Shown here: piece after piece, positions 53,796 through 62,315 of the stretch
Layout: every line of letters begins with the position of its first letter
Numbering within the stretch: position 1 is the first letter of the stretch
Source: Paraburkholderia hospita
GTDB lineage: Bacteria; Pseudomonadota; Gammaproteobacteria; Burkholderiales; Burkholderiaceae
Direction: 5' to 3'
Assembly: GCF_002902965.1 (NCBI RefSeq)
Contig: NZ_CP026107.1
Span: 496,001-560,000 of the forward strand
DNA: 64,000 nucleotides
Notes under the pieces: generated by a model
The model's database searches: none
Told to the model about the DNA's origin: nothing
The model's input: only the letters and a program-made list of their open reading frames with translations
Program-made: the position numbers and the translations under genes

Positions 53796-54057
53796 GCCGG
53801 CGTCTCCGAACCGTGAACTTGGCGTTACTCCAGGGTAGTCCGCGTGCCTATGTGATGTGCAAACCGGTGACAGGCGTTCACGAGCGGACGAGGAGTCGCG
53901 AATGCAAATGTCTCCTCGCCGGAATCGAAAATTGGCTCAGGTGGGATGGGGCGACACGAGTACATTCACGAGGGCACGCTCATCAAAAGGTTTGTGAACA
54001 TCTGGGTACGCGCGATACGCCCGGTCATGCCGACGATCGGGAAATCACCGGATGACA
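53796..54057. other. Gap upstream of the sensor kinase
   Basis: 262 bases with no recognisable gene. The position where a ParE toxin might be expected beside the ParD-like gene contains nothing like one. Confidence 0.4.
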
Positions 54058-54312
54058 TTACTGTTCCTCCGATCCGGACCGGCGTGCGGAGCGAGTGCTG
54101 CCGGTGATGGGTTGCCGATCGGTCAACCCGGACGGCGCCGCCGGCGCGCGGCGTTGGGTAGTCTGTTCTTCGAGCAGGCGTAGCCCAGCTCGAACTACCT
54201 CGCTGGCGGTGCGATAGCGGCCCGCGGCCAGTTCGGACTTCACGAACGAATCCAGATGCTCAGTCAGGGAAACACTGATCGCATGCTTAATCGGCAAAAG
54301 CTGTTCCTGCAC
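54058..54312 (-). CDS. ParD-like antitoxin, no toxin partner seen
   Basis: This 84-residue ribbon-helix-helix protein shows ISVSLTEHLDSFVKSELAAG, then RYRTASEVVRAGLRLLEE, the ParD/CopG-type DNA-binding domain, and a Pro/Ser/Arg tail. Antitoxins of this type neutralise ParE toxins. No ParE is found on either side, so it is an orphan, perhaps a regulator or a remnant. GTG 54312 is used; no good ribosome site is seen. Confidence 0.75.
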   Translation of the reverse strand: MQEQLLPIKHAISVSLTEHLDSFVKSELAAGRYRTASEVVRAGLRLLEEQTTQRRAPAAPSGLTDRQPITGSTRSARRSGSEEQ

Positions 54313-54519
54313 ACCGTAGGGCCGTACTTTATCCTACCCGGCCCAAACGCGATGCACCACCGGATGTGCCCTGGGTATCGCAAAGGCGCGCGCGGCAAGC
54401 GTCGCGCCTGCGCTTGACGAAGTTCATCGTGCCTGCAACGCCCTGCGGGCACATGCGTTGCGTCTTCGGAGCGTACAGCGGTGAAGGAAGGCCGCTCCGA
54501 AATTGGTAGGGAGGCACAC

Positions 54520-55716
54520 ATGAGACAAACCGTGATAGGCGTGTACGACAGCTATGTCGATGCGTGTTCGGCGCAACGGGCGCTCTGCGAGGCCGGCGTG
54601 GCTCAGGCCGATATTTCCCTCTACTCGACGTCGGTCAGTACGCCAGTCGAGAAAGGGCCGCGTGTTTATACACCGGGCAGTGGCGGATTGCGCCATCAGA
54701 CGCCGGTATTTGATCAACTTGAGCAATTATTCGCACGGCTCTTCGAGAGTGGCGAGTACCCGCCGGAAGCGGAGGACTATAGGGAATTCATTCGCCGCGG
54801 TGGGACGATTGTCAGTGCGGATGTATCCGAAATGCAGGTCGATCTGGCTCGCAATGTCATGCGCCGCATGGGTGCAGCCGACATTGAAGAGCGGGTGAAC
54901 GCTTGGCGGAATGGGTCCGGCAAGGCAGACATCGCAATGGACTCGCTGCATCGCGGTAGCGCGACGGCGGGCGAACCTGCCGCACAACTGCGATCGTCAA
55001 CCAGCGAACCGAGCGGAGCCGCGAGCGCCGAAGCAACACCAATGCTGCGGGAGGGAGGTGATACAACGGAAACAACGGAACGCAGAATGGCATTCGCGAC
55101 GGGAGAGAGTGAAGCACCCGCCTCGCTGCGCGACACCTCGTCAGCTCATGTCGTGCCGCCGGCTACCGGCGATGGCACCTGGAAAGAGGAACCGCGAGAC
55201 ACTGCCTACCCGGCAACAGTCAGCGGGATGCAGCAGGTGACGACGCGTTCGGCGGAGCCGGAGACACTACCTTCAATGCAACAGACGCAGCGACAGGTTT
55301 CGGCGGTACCCGATGTCGGGCTAGCTCGCACATCTTCAGATGTATCCGCACAGCTCAAAGGCAGCGTAACCCACACGTCGGATAGCACCACGAGCGCGGT
55401 ACACGCGGAACGGTCGCGCACGACAGGTCTGGTGGGCGATCCCATCATGGGCACTCCGTTAGAAGACCCCTATGACGATGAGTTTCGAAAAGACTTCGAC
55501 GCTCACTACGCGGATGCAGGTAGCTCCTATGACGAGTATCGGCGCGCCTACACACATGGCGCCACGCTCGGACAGGACGAGCGATATCGCGAGCAGGACT
55601 GGCAACGGGTTGAGTCGAGCGCTCGCGAGGATTGGGAGTCGCGTTACCCTGAAAGCGGGTGGGAACGTTTCAAGGCTGCCGTCCGGCATGGGTGGGAACG
55701 CGTCACGGGCCATTGA
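54520..55716 (+). CDS. General-stress-protein-like, long Ser/Thr-rich protein
   Basis: The product has 398 residues. N-terminal TVIGVYDSYVDACSAQRALCE resembles the YflT/GSP17M-type domain, ending near residue 105. A Thr/Ser/Glu/Ala-rich, probably unstructured middle follows. The C-terminal 90 residues are acidic and Tyr/Arg-rich (FRKDFDAHYADAGSSYDEY, RYPESGWERFKAAVRHGW), as found in stress proteins of related bacteria. AGGGAGG lies before ATG 54520. The protein is probably soluble and linked to stress; function not proved. Confidence 0.65.
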   Translation: MRQTVIGVYDSYVDACSAQRALCEAGVAQADISLYSTSVSTPVEKGPRVYTPGSGGLRHQTPVFDQLEQLFARLFESGEYPPEAEDYREFIRRGGTIVSADVSEMQVDLARNVMRRMGAADIEERVNAWRNGSGKADIAMDSLHRGSATAGEPAAQLRSSTSEPSGAASAEATPMLREGGDTTETTERRMAFATGESEAPASLRDTSSAHVVPPATGDGTWKEEPRDTAYPATVSGMQQVTTRSAEPETLPSMQQTQRQVSAVPDVGLARTSSDVSAQLKGSVTHTSDSTTSAVHAERSRTTGLVGDPIMGTPLEDPYDDEFRKDFDAHYADAGSSYDEYRRAYTHGATLGQDERYREQDWQRVESSAREDWESRYPESGWERFKAAVRHGWERVTGH

Positions 55717-55780
55717 CGCTGCTGCCTTCACATTGCGTTGATCGTTGATTCGGTCCACATCGCGTTCAAGGCGTCTGGCG

Positions 55781-55810
55781 TAGGGGGCGAGCACTTTCGC
55801 CCGCCCCCTA
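55781..55810. terminator. Hairpin between convergent genes
   Basis: TAGGGGGCG pairs with CGCCCCCTA around a 12-base loop, between the stress-like gene and the convergent secreted repeat protein. There is no T-tract. Confidence 0.45.
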
Positions 55811-55828
55811 GAAGGGCTCTATTGCTCT

Positions 55829-56308
55829 TTATTGCTTCTTGGCGGCGTCGACCCGTTGATCGGCGGCTTTCTGGTTCGCGTCGTTCTGCGCCTCGACTTT
55901 ATCCTTGTCAGCCTTTGCCTGAGCAACGTTCGCATCATTGGCTGCGTCGTGCTTTTTACGATCCGCTTTGGCCTGCGCATCGTGCTTCTTTTTGTCGGCC
56001 TTGGCCTGCGCCCGGGTTGCATCTGCGCGCGCATCAGACGCTTCCCTTGGCGTCGTTGCCTTTTCCATCTTCGCCGCCTTCTTGTCGGCGTCTGCCTGAG
56101 CTGAAGCCTTGTCTTCGTTCGCGGACGCCTGAGCCTTGTCGGCGTCGCTCTGAGCTTCGGCCTTCTTCTTGTTCGCAGTAGCCTGCGCTTCGCTTTTTTC
56201 GCTGTTTGCCTTCAATTGCGCTTTGCCGGCTTCCGATGGCGTCGCAGTTTGTGCGAACGCCGTGGAAACGAGCAATACGGATGCGAGAGCCGCGACAATC
56301 TTTTTCAT
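55829..56308 (-). CDS. Secreted Ala/Lys/Asp-rich repetitive protein
   Basis: This 159-residue protein has a signal peptide (MKKIVAALASVLLVSTAFA) and then a helical, charged region with imperfect repeats such as AQAKADKKKHDA and AQAKADKDKVEA. Ala-Lys-Asp composition suggests a long coiled or extended periplasmic rod. No family is known to me. GGGAGGA before ATG 56308 is a strong ribosome site. Gram-negative bacteria often carry such proteins near the envelope. Confidence 0.75.
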   Translation of the reverse strand: MKKIVAALASVLLVSTAFAQTATPSEAGKAQLKANSEKSEAQATANKKKAEAQSDADKAQASANEDKASAQADADKKAAKMEKATTPREASDARADATRAQAKADKKKHDAQAKADRKKHDAANDANVAQAKADKDKVEAQNDANQKAADQRVDAAKKQ

Positions 56309-56456
56309 GATCTTCCTCCCTTGGAATACACGGTTGTGGCGAGTGCTGTTCAGAAACATCCACCGTTCTCGAGGCGTAGTGAGCCACAAGGTTCTTTATC
56401 CGACGGTGCAAGCTGTTTCAAAGCAACCGACATGCCGCAGTTAGAGAGTCAACACA

Positions 56457-56581
56457 TGAATGAACAAAAGATGAGAAATGTGCGTGAGAACAAATCGCAG
56501 AATATTTCGCAAAGAAGCCTAAATAATTTGGTCGACCTGCTCACGCGGCATTTCTATATTTCCGAACGCGTCAAAAGATAG
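56457..56581 (+). CDS. Possible small basic protein
   Basis: A 41-codon frame has a GAGAG site seven bases before ATG. The product is basic and Asn/Arg-rich (QNISQRSLNNLVDLLTRHF). It overlaps the 3' glycosidase remnant on the other strand. No homologue is recognised, so it may be chance. Confidence 0.25.
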
Positions 56582-56739
56582 TCGAGACCGCCGACCCGAT
56601 ACCACCGATAGCCATAAGGTTCGAGCACCACCGCATGGCGACCGTCGGCGCCAGGCCGGCTGTGGTCGTCCGAAAGCAGATTGATCAGGCGGCAGCCCGA
56701 GCGAAACTTCACGGTGCATGCCTCGGCGCCGAAGTTATG
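56554..56739 (-). pseudogene. C-terminal remnant of an alpha-amylase-family enzyme
   Basis: The frame reads CRLINLLSDDHSRPGADG then VVLEPYGYRWYRVGGLDYLL, the last beta-sheet domain of alpha-glucan-active enzymes such as trehalose synthase or amylase. The catalytic barrel is absent upstream. It is the 3' fragment of a lost gene. Confidence 0.6.
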
Positions 56740-57089
56740 TAAATGTCGCCGAACAGCAGAGAAGATGTGCCCGGGATTGCCAGGAGGCACACCAGAAGGG
56801 CGAAGCTGACGCGAGCCGGTCGTGTTATCGATAGTGGAGACCAGTCCCGTGTGCAGTCACGCAGTCGCCATCATGCGAAAGCACGCTATGCGCCGCATAG
56901 CGGCAGGTCTTGCTCCGAAGATGTCCAATATGCGGGACGACCCGAATTGCCGCGTCCCGGATCTTCCTTTTACTATCAACTCCCACCGCATATCGCAGCC
57001 AGACGCGCCACCGGCCATGCGTCGCCAAAAGCGAACGCCTTAACCGGCGCGATCCCTACCGCACCTAGTCGATCTATCAGGAGGCAGGC

Positions 57090-57284
57090 ATGCTTAGCGC
57101 TCACGAATTTGCGACCTTGATGCTAGTCAAGGACTCCGCCGACCAGATTGCTGACCGGACGGAACTCGACGCGTTACTCGACCGTCAGCTGGTCGCAATG
57201 GAGCAGCTGGCAGGAGGGGGCGTGCTGCCTCGCGTGACCCAGGAAGGGGATTCCCTGCTTCGTACTCTTTCACGCATGCACTGA
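57090..57284 (+). CDS. Small conserved-looking protein (64 residues)
   Basis: A short acidic, helical protein (LSAHEFATLMLVKDSADQI, RTELDALLDRQLVAMEQL) with GGAGG at 57080-57084 before ATG 57090. I do not recognise its family. The good ribosome site and codon use support expression. It stands alone. Confidence 0.6.
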   Translation: MLSAHEFATLMLVKDSADQIADRTELDALLDRQLVAMEQLAGGGVLPRVTQEGDSLLRTLSRMH

Positions 57285-57389
57285 CATGTCGATCCATATG
57301 AATGAAGGACCGCCCGGATTCGGAAGTCAGTGCGCCGTCGAATTGATGTGGGGGGACTGGTCTTTCGTTGCCATCCGCCGATCGAACCC

Positions 57390-57551
57390 TCAATGTCGAT
57401 GATGCATCAGGTCGACGTAATGAGTATCAAGCCATCGGCTTGATCGTCCTTCGCGTGCGTTCCCGTGATGGCGGGTGGCAAGCCATAGCACCACGCCGAC
57501 CATCAACATCACGGCCGGACCCATCAGGTACGCCATAAACGTTTCACTCAC
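57390..57551 (-). CDS. Small membrane protein (53 residues)
   Basis: AAGGAGG lies five bases before GTG 57551, a very strong ribosome site that fixes the start. The product has one membrane helix (FMAYLMGPAVMLMVGVVLWL) and a His/Arg-rich cytoplasmic tail (RHHGNAREGRSSRWLDTHY). No family is known. A longer frame upstream to 57680 is unlikely. Confidence 0.6.
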   Translation of the reverse strand: MSETFMAYLMGPAVMLMVGVVLWLATRHHGNAREGRSSRWLDTHYVDLMHHRH

Positions 57552-58029
57552 GACATCCTCCTTCAGGTCGGTTGCCGCACTTACATTCCAGGTGACGGCC
57601 CACGCCACTGCGCACCCGGCCGTTGCCATTAGCGTTGCTTCGCATTGCAACAACCAGCGTGACGTCATGCCGCAAATCAAAGATGATGAAAGTGTTCACC
57701 GCTCAAGCACAGGTTGACAATACTCACTTCACTGCTGAAGGTTCTGGTGAGTGCGTCAGCTTCACCTTTGTTCGACGGTGCTTTGAGTGGCTTGTGCGCT
57801 TGAATGCGGCGGCGAATCGGCGCAGAGGCATATTTCGACTGCAGATGAATTTTTCGGGACCTTGGCTCAATAGAAGGAGGAGGGGGTAGTCATCTGCTTC
57901 TGCGTCCTTGATACATCGCGCTGTCGCCGGTTCGAATGCGACTGACAAATTATCTGGCGGATAGCGACGAGAACTTTGTCTCACGTTTCCAGAGATCATT
58001 TAGTAACATTCATCAACGTTGCATTATTT
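57552..58029. other. Gap with no recognised gene
   Basis: 478 bases with only short shadow frames. The last 60 bases are AT-rich and may carry a promoter for the RNA at 58030. Confidence 0.35.
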
Positions 58030-58173
58030 AAAGTGGCGGCGGCCTGCCGTTCTCATGATAGGGAAAACTCCGAGTGAGACGCGAGAAAGAACGTGACATC
58101 GTTTGCGTCGCCGAAGGCTGTGCCCTCGCAATTCGGCACTTTAAGGCCGATGCTGCGCGTCGGCCTCTTTTTT
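58030..58173 (+). ncRNA. Candidate small RNA ending in an intrinsic terminator
   Basis: About 140 bases with no coding frame end in a clear Rho-independent terminator (58144-58173), and an AT-rich block sits upstream at 57990-58030. A terminator without an upstream gene on the same strand suggests a small RNA. The 5' end is a guess. Confidence 0.4.
58144..58173 (+). terminator. Rho-independent terminator
   Basis: AGGCCGA and TCGGCCT form a 7-bp stem around a nine-base loop, followed after one C by six T residues. No protein gene ends upstream on this strand. Confidence 0.8.
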
Positions 58174-58246
58174 GGAGGGGCGGACGAGGAGATTCACGTG
58201 ATCATCTAGTACTTTGCGTCGAATTAGTAGTTGCTGCTACAACGAA

Positions 58247-58546
58247 ATGATTGAGAGAAGCGCAAACAGGCGAGTGGCGAAAAGCAGTCGGCTCAAATCT
58301 ACTCGCTCTCTGATTGAGACCAGATACACGCTCGAATTAGCCCGTGGATCGTCGGTGATCGCGAGTACCCTTACTCGATCCTCCTTGATGCAGGCAATCG
58401 GAGAAACATTGTCTGCTTTTGTAGCGAATTACGGAACCGGAGATCTCGATGGGTTTGTCCTTGCTCTTAGCGAGCGATTAATTCAGCGCGATAGGGCTGA
58501 TGCGGCAGAAATGATCGGCAGCTGGAGACCGGCCGAGTCCCGATAA
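58247..58546 (+). CDS. Possible small protein (99 residues)
   Basis: ATG 58247 opens a 99-codon frame; TTG 58214 is an earlier option. The C-terminal half (GETLSAFVANYGTGDLDGF, ALSERLIQRDRADAAEMIG) has a helical, acidic look like many small regulatory proteins. There is no recognised family and no strong ribosome site. Confidence 0.4.
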   Translation: MIERSANRRVAKSSRLKSTRSLIETRYTLELARGSSVIASTLTRSSLMQAIGETLSAFVANYGTGDLDGFVLALSERLIQRDRADAAEMIGSWRPAESR

Positions 58547-58762
58547 CCGCGATGAAACTATCGACGCACGCAGCTGTTGGCGAAATACGAGGCAGTTATC
58601 CGACGTCCCTCTTCAGTTCAGCGTCTACCGACTTCAAAGCGGATTGCGCCCGATCCGTGACTACGCGACCAAGTCATTTACAGTTGATTACAACTGCCCG
58701 GAGTCACAGGTGCGCGCCGTTCGTACAATCGAACCATTCGGGCAGAACATGGGAAAGCGAAG

Positions 58763-59161
58763 ATGAAAACAGTGCAATGGATTGCCGCTGGCCTCGTGGT
58801 ACTTGCGTCCATGTCGGCTTTTGCGGGAGCGGGTGGCAATGGCGGTGGAGGCGGTAATGGAGGAGGAAGCAGCGGCGGCGCCGGACACGGCGGGCTGGGC
58901 GGCAACGCGGGTGGCATGTCCGCTGGTCACATGAGCAGCAAGGGGCTAAGTAATACCAACGGCTTTAATTCAGCCGATCGCGATGCCGGCCTTGCCCGCG
59001 CGGCGGATCGATCGGGCACGCAGGCAGATCGATCCGCCGCGCAAACGAGCCGTACCGGTGTACACGCGGATCATGCAGAGCACTCACATTCACGCTCGCA
59101 TGCACGGGTCAGCACGAATCTTCACCACAGCCAGCGCGTTGCCATCAGCCATTCGAGCTGA
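58763..59161 (+). CDS. Secreted Gly-rich, His-rich protein
   Basis: The product has 132 residues, a signal peptide (MKTVQWIAAGLVVLASMSAFA), a Gly-rich stretch (GGNGGGGGNGGGSSGGAG) and a His/Ser/Arg-rich tail (HADHAEHSHSRSHARV). It should be periplasmic or surface exposed and might bind metal ions through the His cluster. No family is recognised. The start is ATG 58763. Confidence 0.7.
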   Translation: MKTVQWIAAGLVVLASMSAFAGAGGNGGGGGNGGGSSGGAGHGGLGGNAGGMSAGHMSSKGLSNTNGFNSADRDAGLARAADRSGTQADRSAAQTSRTGVHADHAEHSHSRSHARVSTNLHHSQRVAISHSS

Positions 59162-59472
59162 TAAAGCGACGAAGGCACTGCAGGCACCTTGTTCGTCCGA
59201 GTTGGCATCGATGAACGCCAATCTCGAAGTAGGCGCGTATGCGCTCGCAATGCCAGCGGCCGCAATGATGACGAGGACACTCCAGGATTCCTTCCGACCA
59301 CGCTGTCGCAGGCAGTCGGTGCTGCTGGGAGCTATACGGTCGAAGCCGACTGCGCGAGTGGCGCGACTCAATCGAGGGATGCCAATGTATCGGCGGATAG
59401 CCAGTCTGGCATCAATTTCAACTTCTGAGCTGGGAGGTCGGGAGGACCGCGACGTCTTCCCCGACGCGTGAA
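59162..59472. other. Gap with no recognised gene
   Basis: 311 bases; overlapping plus-strand frames (58983-59471 and 59189-59428) give no family match. One frame segment, SQAVGAAGSYTVEADCASG, may be debris of a secreted protein. Confidence 0.3.
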
Positions 59473-59640
59473 ATGAAAATAATCATGATCCTGTTGACGG
59501 CATCAGTGGCTGGACTGTCTGGCTGTGCGGTGTATGTGCCGGATGAACCTCATGCAGCCGTCGTACCGCAAGGCAAGCCCCAGGGAGGGCAGGGCAATGG
59601 CTATTGCCCGCCCGGTCAGGCGAAGAAGGGAAATTGCTAA
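59473..59640 (+). CDS. Small lipoprotein (55 residues)
   Basis: ATG 59473 opens a 55-codon frame with a short signal and a lipobox LSGC (Cys19), followed by AVYVPDEPHAAVVPQGKP and a Gly/Pro/Cys tail (GNGYCPPGQAKKGNC). It should be anchored in the outer membrane. Because it is short it would be missed by most ORF length cut-offs. A terminator follows at 59701. Confidence 0.7.
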   Translation: MKIIMILLTASVAGLSGCAVYVPDEPHAAVVPQGKPQGGQGNGYCPPGQAKKGNC

Positions 59641-59700
59641 CGAGCGGCGGCTTGGATGAACTGTGTCTTGCGCATTGAAGTACTCGATGCACGCGCGTAA

Positions 59701-59727
59701 GCGCGCGTTCGATTAGCGCGCGTTTTT
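59701..59727 (+). terminator. Rho-independent terminator after the lipoprotein gene
   Basis: CGCGCG arms pair across a nine-base loop, followed by five T residues at 59723-59727. It lies 61 bases after the lipoprotein stop. An upstream ACGCGCGT could form an alternative pairing. Confidence 0.7.
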
Positions 59728-60341
59728 GCGAGAAGCTCGTTACGCTATACGGTGACGGGTCTTCGATGTACGATGCCGTTGTGAATGACTTGTATTCTCG
59801 GCCCATTGTGTCGCGTAGGGAACGTGGTCATGCATCGCGTCTGTCACCCGAAGCGACACTTCCGTCGTCCCTGCAGCGCCAGATCGACTGAACAGTCTTT
59901 CGTCCGAAGCCACGTTTCTGAAGAATGGATGTGCGTGACCGTGCCCATCTGAGAGTGGTTATCGCCGTGGCTCCTTAAGGATTGCTTAAGCCGTCCGGAT
60001 CCTGTTATCCCCCGCGATTCACCGCGCTGTTTCAAGCCCGATACGGTTTGGGCATCTACCAGCATCTCTGCGTATCGAGCCTTTAAGCATCGAAACGCCG
60101 CACGCGTGCGTCTCTCTCGTCCCTCAGGCGTGTCGGGCGTGAAACATCCTCGGTACTTCTGCGTGCCGGATCTGCAATGACAGTCGATCATCATCAAGAT
60201 TTGCAAGGCCCGCTCGACCATGGCATGTCATTTGCAAAATCACGGGTACTTCGCGCCGGCGAGCTTTGAACAGTACCCGGACGCATGTGACGAAGCCCGC
60301 CCTTGCCGGGCAACAAAATGAAGCGACCACGGGGGAATATC
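59728..60341. other. Gap before the TadE-like gene
   Basis: 614 bases with no recognised gene. A minus-strand frame (59844-60221) is rich in Arg and Cys and looks like chance. The promoter of the TadE/TadG pair should lie in the last part. Confidence 0.4.
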
Positions 60342-60890
60342 ATGAAGCGAGATCCTGCGTTTGATCACGGGGCGTCTATCGCGATCTGGCGTTCGTGCCT
60401 GCGGGGAAACGTCGTCGAAGGGATTCGACATGGTGACGTTTGCGAAGATGTGTCTGGAGCGAGCAGACGGCGCCGGACGAATCTCAAGGCGCAGCGCGGC
60501 GTAGCGGCGGTGGAATTTGCGATCGTGTTGCCGCTTCTGCTGCTGGTCATCTTCAGCATCGTCGAGTTCGGCGTAGCGCTGTACGACAAGGCAATGATCA
60601 CGAATGCAAGTCGTGAAGGCGCACGCGCGGGTGTCGTGCTGCGCACTCCGAAGCCGAGCAAACAGGACGTCACAAACGTGGTCCTCGCCTATTGTCAGAA
60701 CTATCTGATTACGTTCGGCGCGAGCAACACACCAACGGTCAGTGTTCCTTCCGGTGTGGGCGGTACCTTCGGGACTCCGCTCACGGTTACCGTCTCGTAC
60801 CAGTACGCAGGATTGGGCCTGGGCGCCATGCTGTCGGTGTTCACGGGGCCGATCGTGATGACGGCCACCACGATCATGAACAATGAGTGA
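60342..60890 (+). CDS. TadE-like pilus assembly protein
   Basis: This 182-residue protein has the TadE signature RGVAAVEFAIVLPLLLLV, then REGARAGVV, following an unusual N-terminal extension of about 50 residues. TadE proteins are minor pilins in Flp/Tad pilus systems, anchored by one membrane helix. GGGGGA lies six bases before ATG 60342; ATG 60318 is an alternative. No other tad gene (prepilin, peptidase, ATPase) is seen beside it. Confidence 0.85.
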   Translation: MKRDPAFDHGASIAIWRSCLRGNVVEGIRHGDVCEDVSGASRRRRTNLKAQRGVAAVEFAIVLPLLLLVIFSIVEFGVALYDKAMITNASREGARAGVVLRTPKPSKQDVTNVVLAYCQNYLITFGASNTPTVSVPSGVGGTFGTPLTVTVSYQYAGLGLGAMLSVFTGPIVMTATTIMNNE

Positions 60891-60900
60891 GGCGGCCATC

Positions 60901-62019
60901 ATGTACTACGGGATGAGCAGAGCGAAGCAGCGAGGCTCGGTTGCCGTGATTACGGCAGTGAGTCTGGTGTCGCTGCTGGGGTTCGCGGCGCTGGCGATCG
61001 ATATTGGCAATCTGCTGGTCGCGCGAAACGAATTGCAGAATGCAGCGGACGCTGCAGCCCTTGCGGGCGCACCGTGTCTTTATCAGCGTGCGCAGTGCGG
61101 TAACACCACGGCAGTCGAACCTGACTGGAATACTGCGACACAAAAGGCATCCGGCTTTGCCACGGCTGCAACGTCGAACAAGGTTCAGGGAGCAGTGATC
61201 AAGGTCACGCAGGTCGGCTCAGGCTACTGGAACGTGACGGGTAAGCCGGGCACGCTGCAGGGAGTGCCCTTTACGCCTGGCGTGAACGACTTGCCCGCCA
61301 TTCGGGTGACGATGACGAAGAGCACTGCTAATGCGAACGGCAGCATACCTGTCTATCTGGCGAGCATCCTGGGGGTGTCGTCGCTGTCGGCCACTGCGAC
61401 GGCGACAGCTGCCGTGTCGAGGCCCGGTTACGTTGGTCCCGGTGGTCTTTTTCCGGTCGCAGTTTCCAAATGCCTCTACGACAGCTACTGGAATTCGTCG
61501 ACCAACTCGCCGAAGCTGGCCACGAGCACCGCACCCATCAGCGGACAGACGGTGAATCAGACGCCCAATGCGCCGTACGTCTTCCAGATTTCATCGGCGT
61601 ATCAGGCGAATGGCTGCGAAGCGGGGCAGTGGACGACGCTGACTACTCAGCAAAACGATGTCCCGTTCGTGAGAGGACTGATCGCGGGCCAGAATACGGA
61701 TTCGCTTGGCATCGGATCACAGCCTGGAACCTACGTCCAGCCTGGTGAAAAGAACACGCTCTACACGTCCGTCGACAATTGTAGTGCTAACGGGGACCAT
61801 TCCTGCGAATACGAAACGGTGCCAGTCGTCAATAACGTCGCGACGGGCTACCAGCCAGTCGTGGCATTTGCATGTGTGCGTATTCTCAAGGCGGATAACG
61901 GATCGAAGCCTTACATACTCGTGCAGATGAGCAATCAGCCGGATAAATGTCAGGCGGTTAACTCTGGCGGCGTGGGGCCGAACTATGGAGCGATCACACC
62001 GCCGCGTCTGGTTCAGTGA
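60901..62019 (+). CDS. TadG-like protein
   Basis: This protein of about 372 residues has an N-terminal TadG helix region (RGSVAVITAVSLVSLLGFAA, then LQNAADAAALAGAP) followed by an extracytoplasmic part with several Cys residues. It is the usual TadE partner. ATG 60901 has GAGG upstream; ATG 60883 overlaps the TadE stop and is the alternative. The pair may work with pilus genes elsewhere or serve a surface role independent of pili. Confidence 0.82.
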   Translation: MYYGMSRAKQRGSVAVITAVSLVSLLGFAALAIDIGNLLVARNELQNAADAAALAGAPCLYQRAQCGNTTAVEPDWNTATQKASGFATAATSNKVQGAVIKVTQVGSGYWNVTGKPGTLQGVPFTPGVNDLPAIRVTMTKSTANANGSIPVYLASILGVSSLSATATATAAVSRPGYVGPGGLFPVAVSKCLYDSYWNSSTNSPKLATSTAPISGQTVNQTPNAPYVFQISSAYQANGCEAGQWTTLTTQQNDVPFVRGLIAGQNTDSLGIGSQPGTYVQPGEKNTLYTSVDNCSANGDHSCEYETVPVVNNVATGYQPVVAFACVRILKADNGSKPYILVQMSNQPDKCQAVNSGGVGPNYGAITPPRLVQ

Positions 62020-62269
62020 CTCGCCGACGTATGCGGTGCGACGATATGATTAGCATTATTAACAGTTCCGCCAAGCGAAAGCGAATCGAATGAAGCGATG
62101 GAAACGTTTCAGACGTCTCTCCGATGTCACTACCGCGGGCCGGCGCCCTCTACCGGGCGAGCGGTTTCGTACTACGCTGTTTGTCGGGCGGTTCCAGGTC
62201 GCAACCAGGTAATAAGGCGAGCACAAAAAGGTGTGTCGTGGGGTGTCCTGCATCGGGAACGCGGCTCAC

Positions 62270-62296
62270 AGCTGCGGCGCGCAGCGCGCCGCAGCT
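62270..62296 (-). terminator. Strong hairpin after the BNR-protein gene
   Basis: AGCTGCGGCGCGC and its reverse complement form a perfect 13-bp inverted repeat with one central base. It lies just beyond the 3' end of the minus-strand gene. There is no T-tract. Confidence 0.5.
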
Positions 62297-62315
62297 CCCA
62301 CACATACTGTTATGG

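Larger units (their letters stand above)
56309..57089. other. Region of gene remnants
   Basis: These 781 bases hold a possible 41-residue plus-strand gene (listed), a minus-strand glycosidase tail (listed) and otherwise no recognised coding sequence. Confidence 0.4.

Noticed and set aside
59844..60221. A 125-residue minus-strand frame as a gene
   Set aside because: Arg/Cys-rich, no ribosome site and no family; probably chance.
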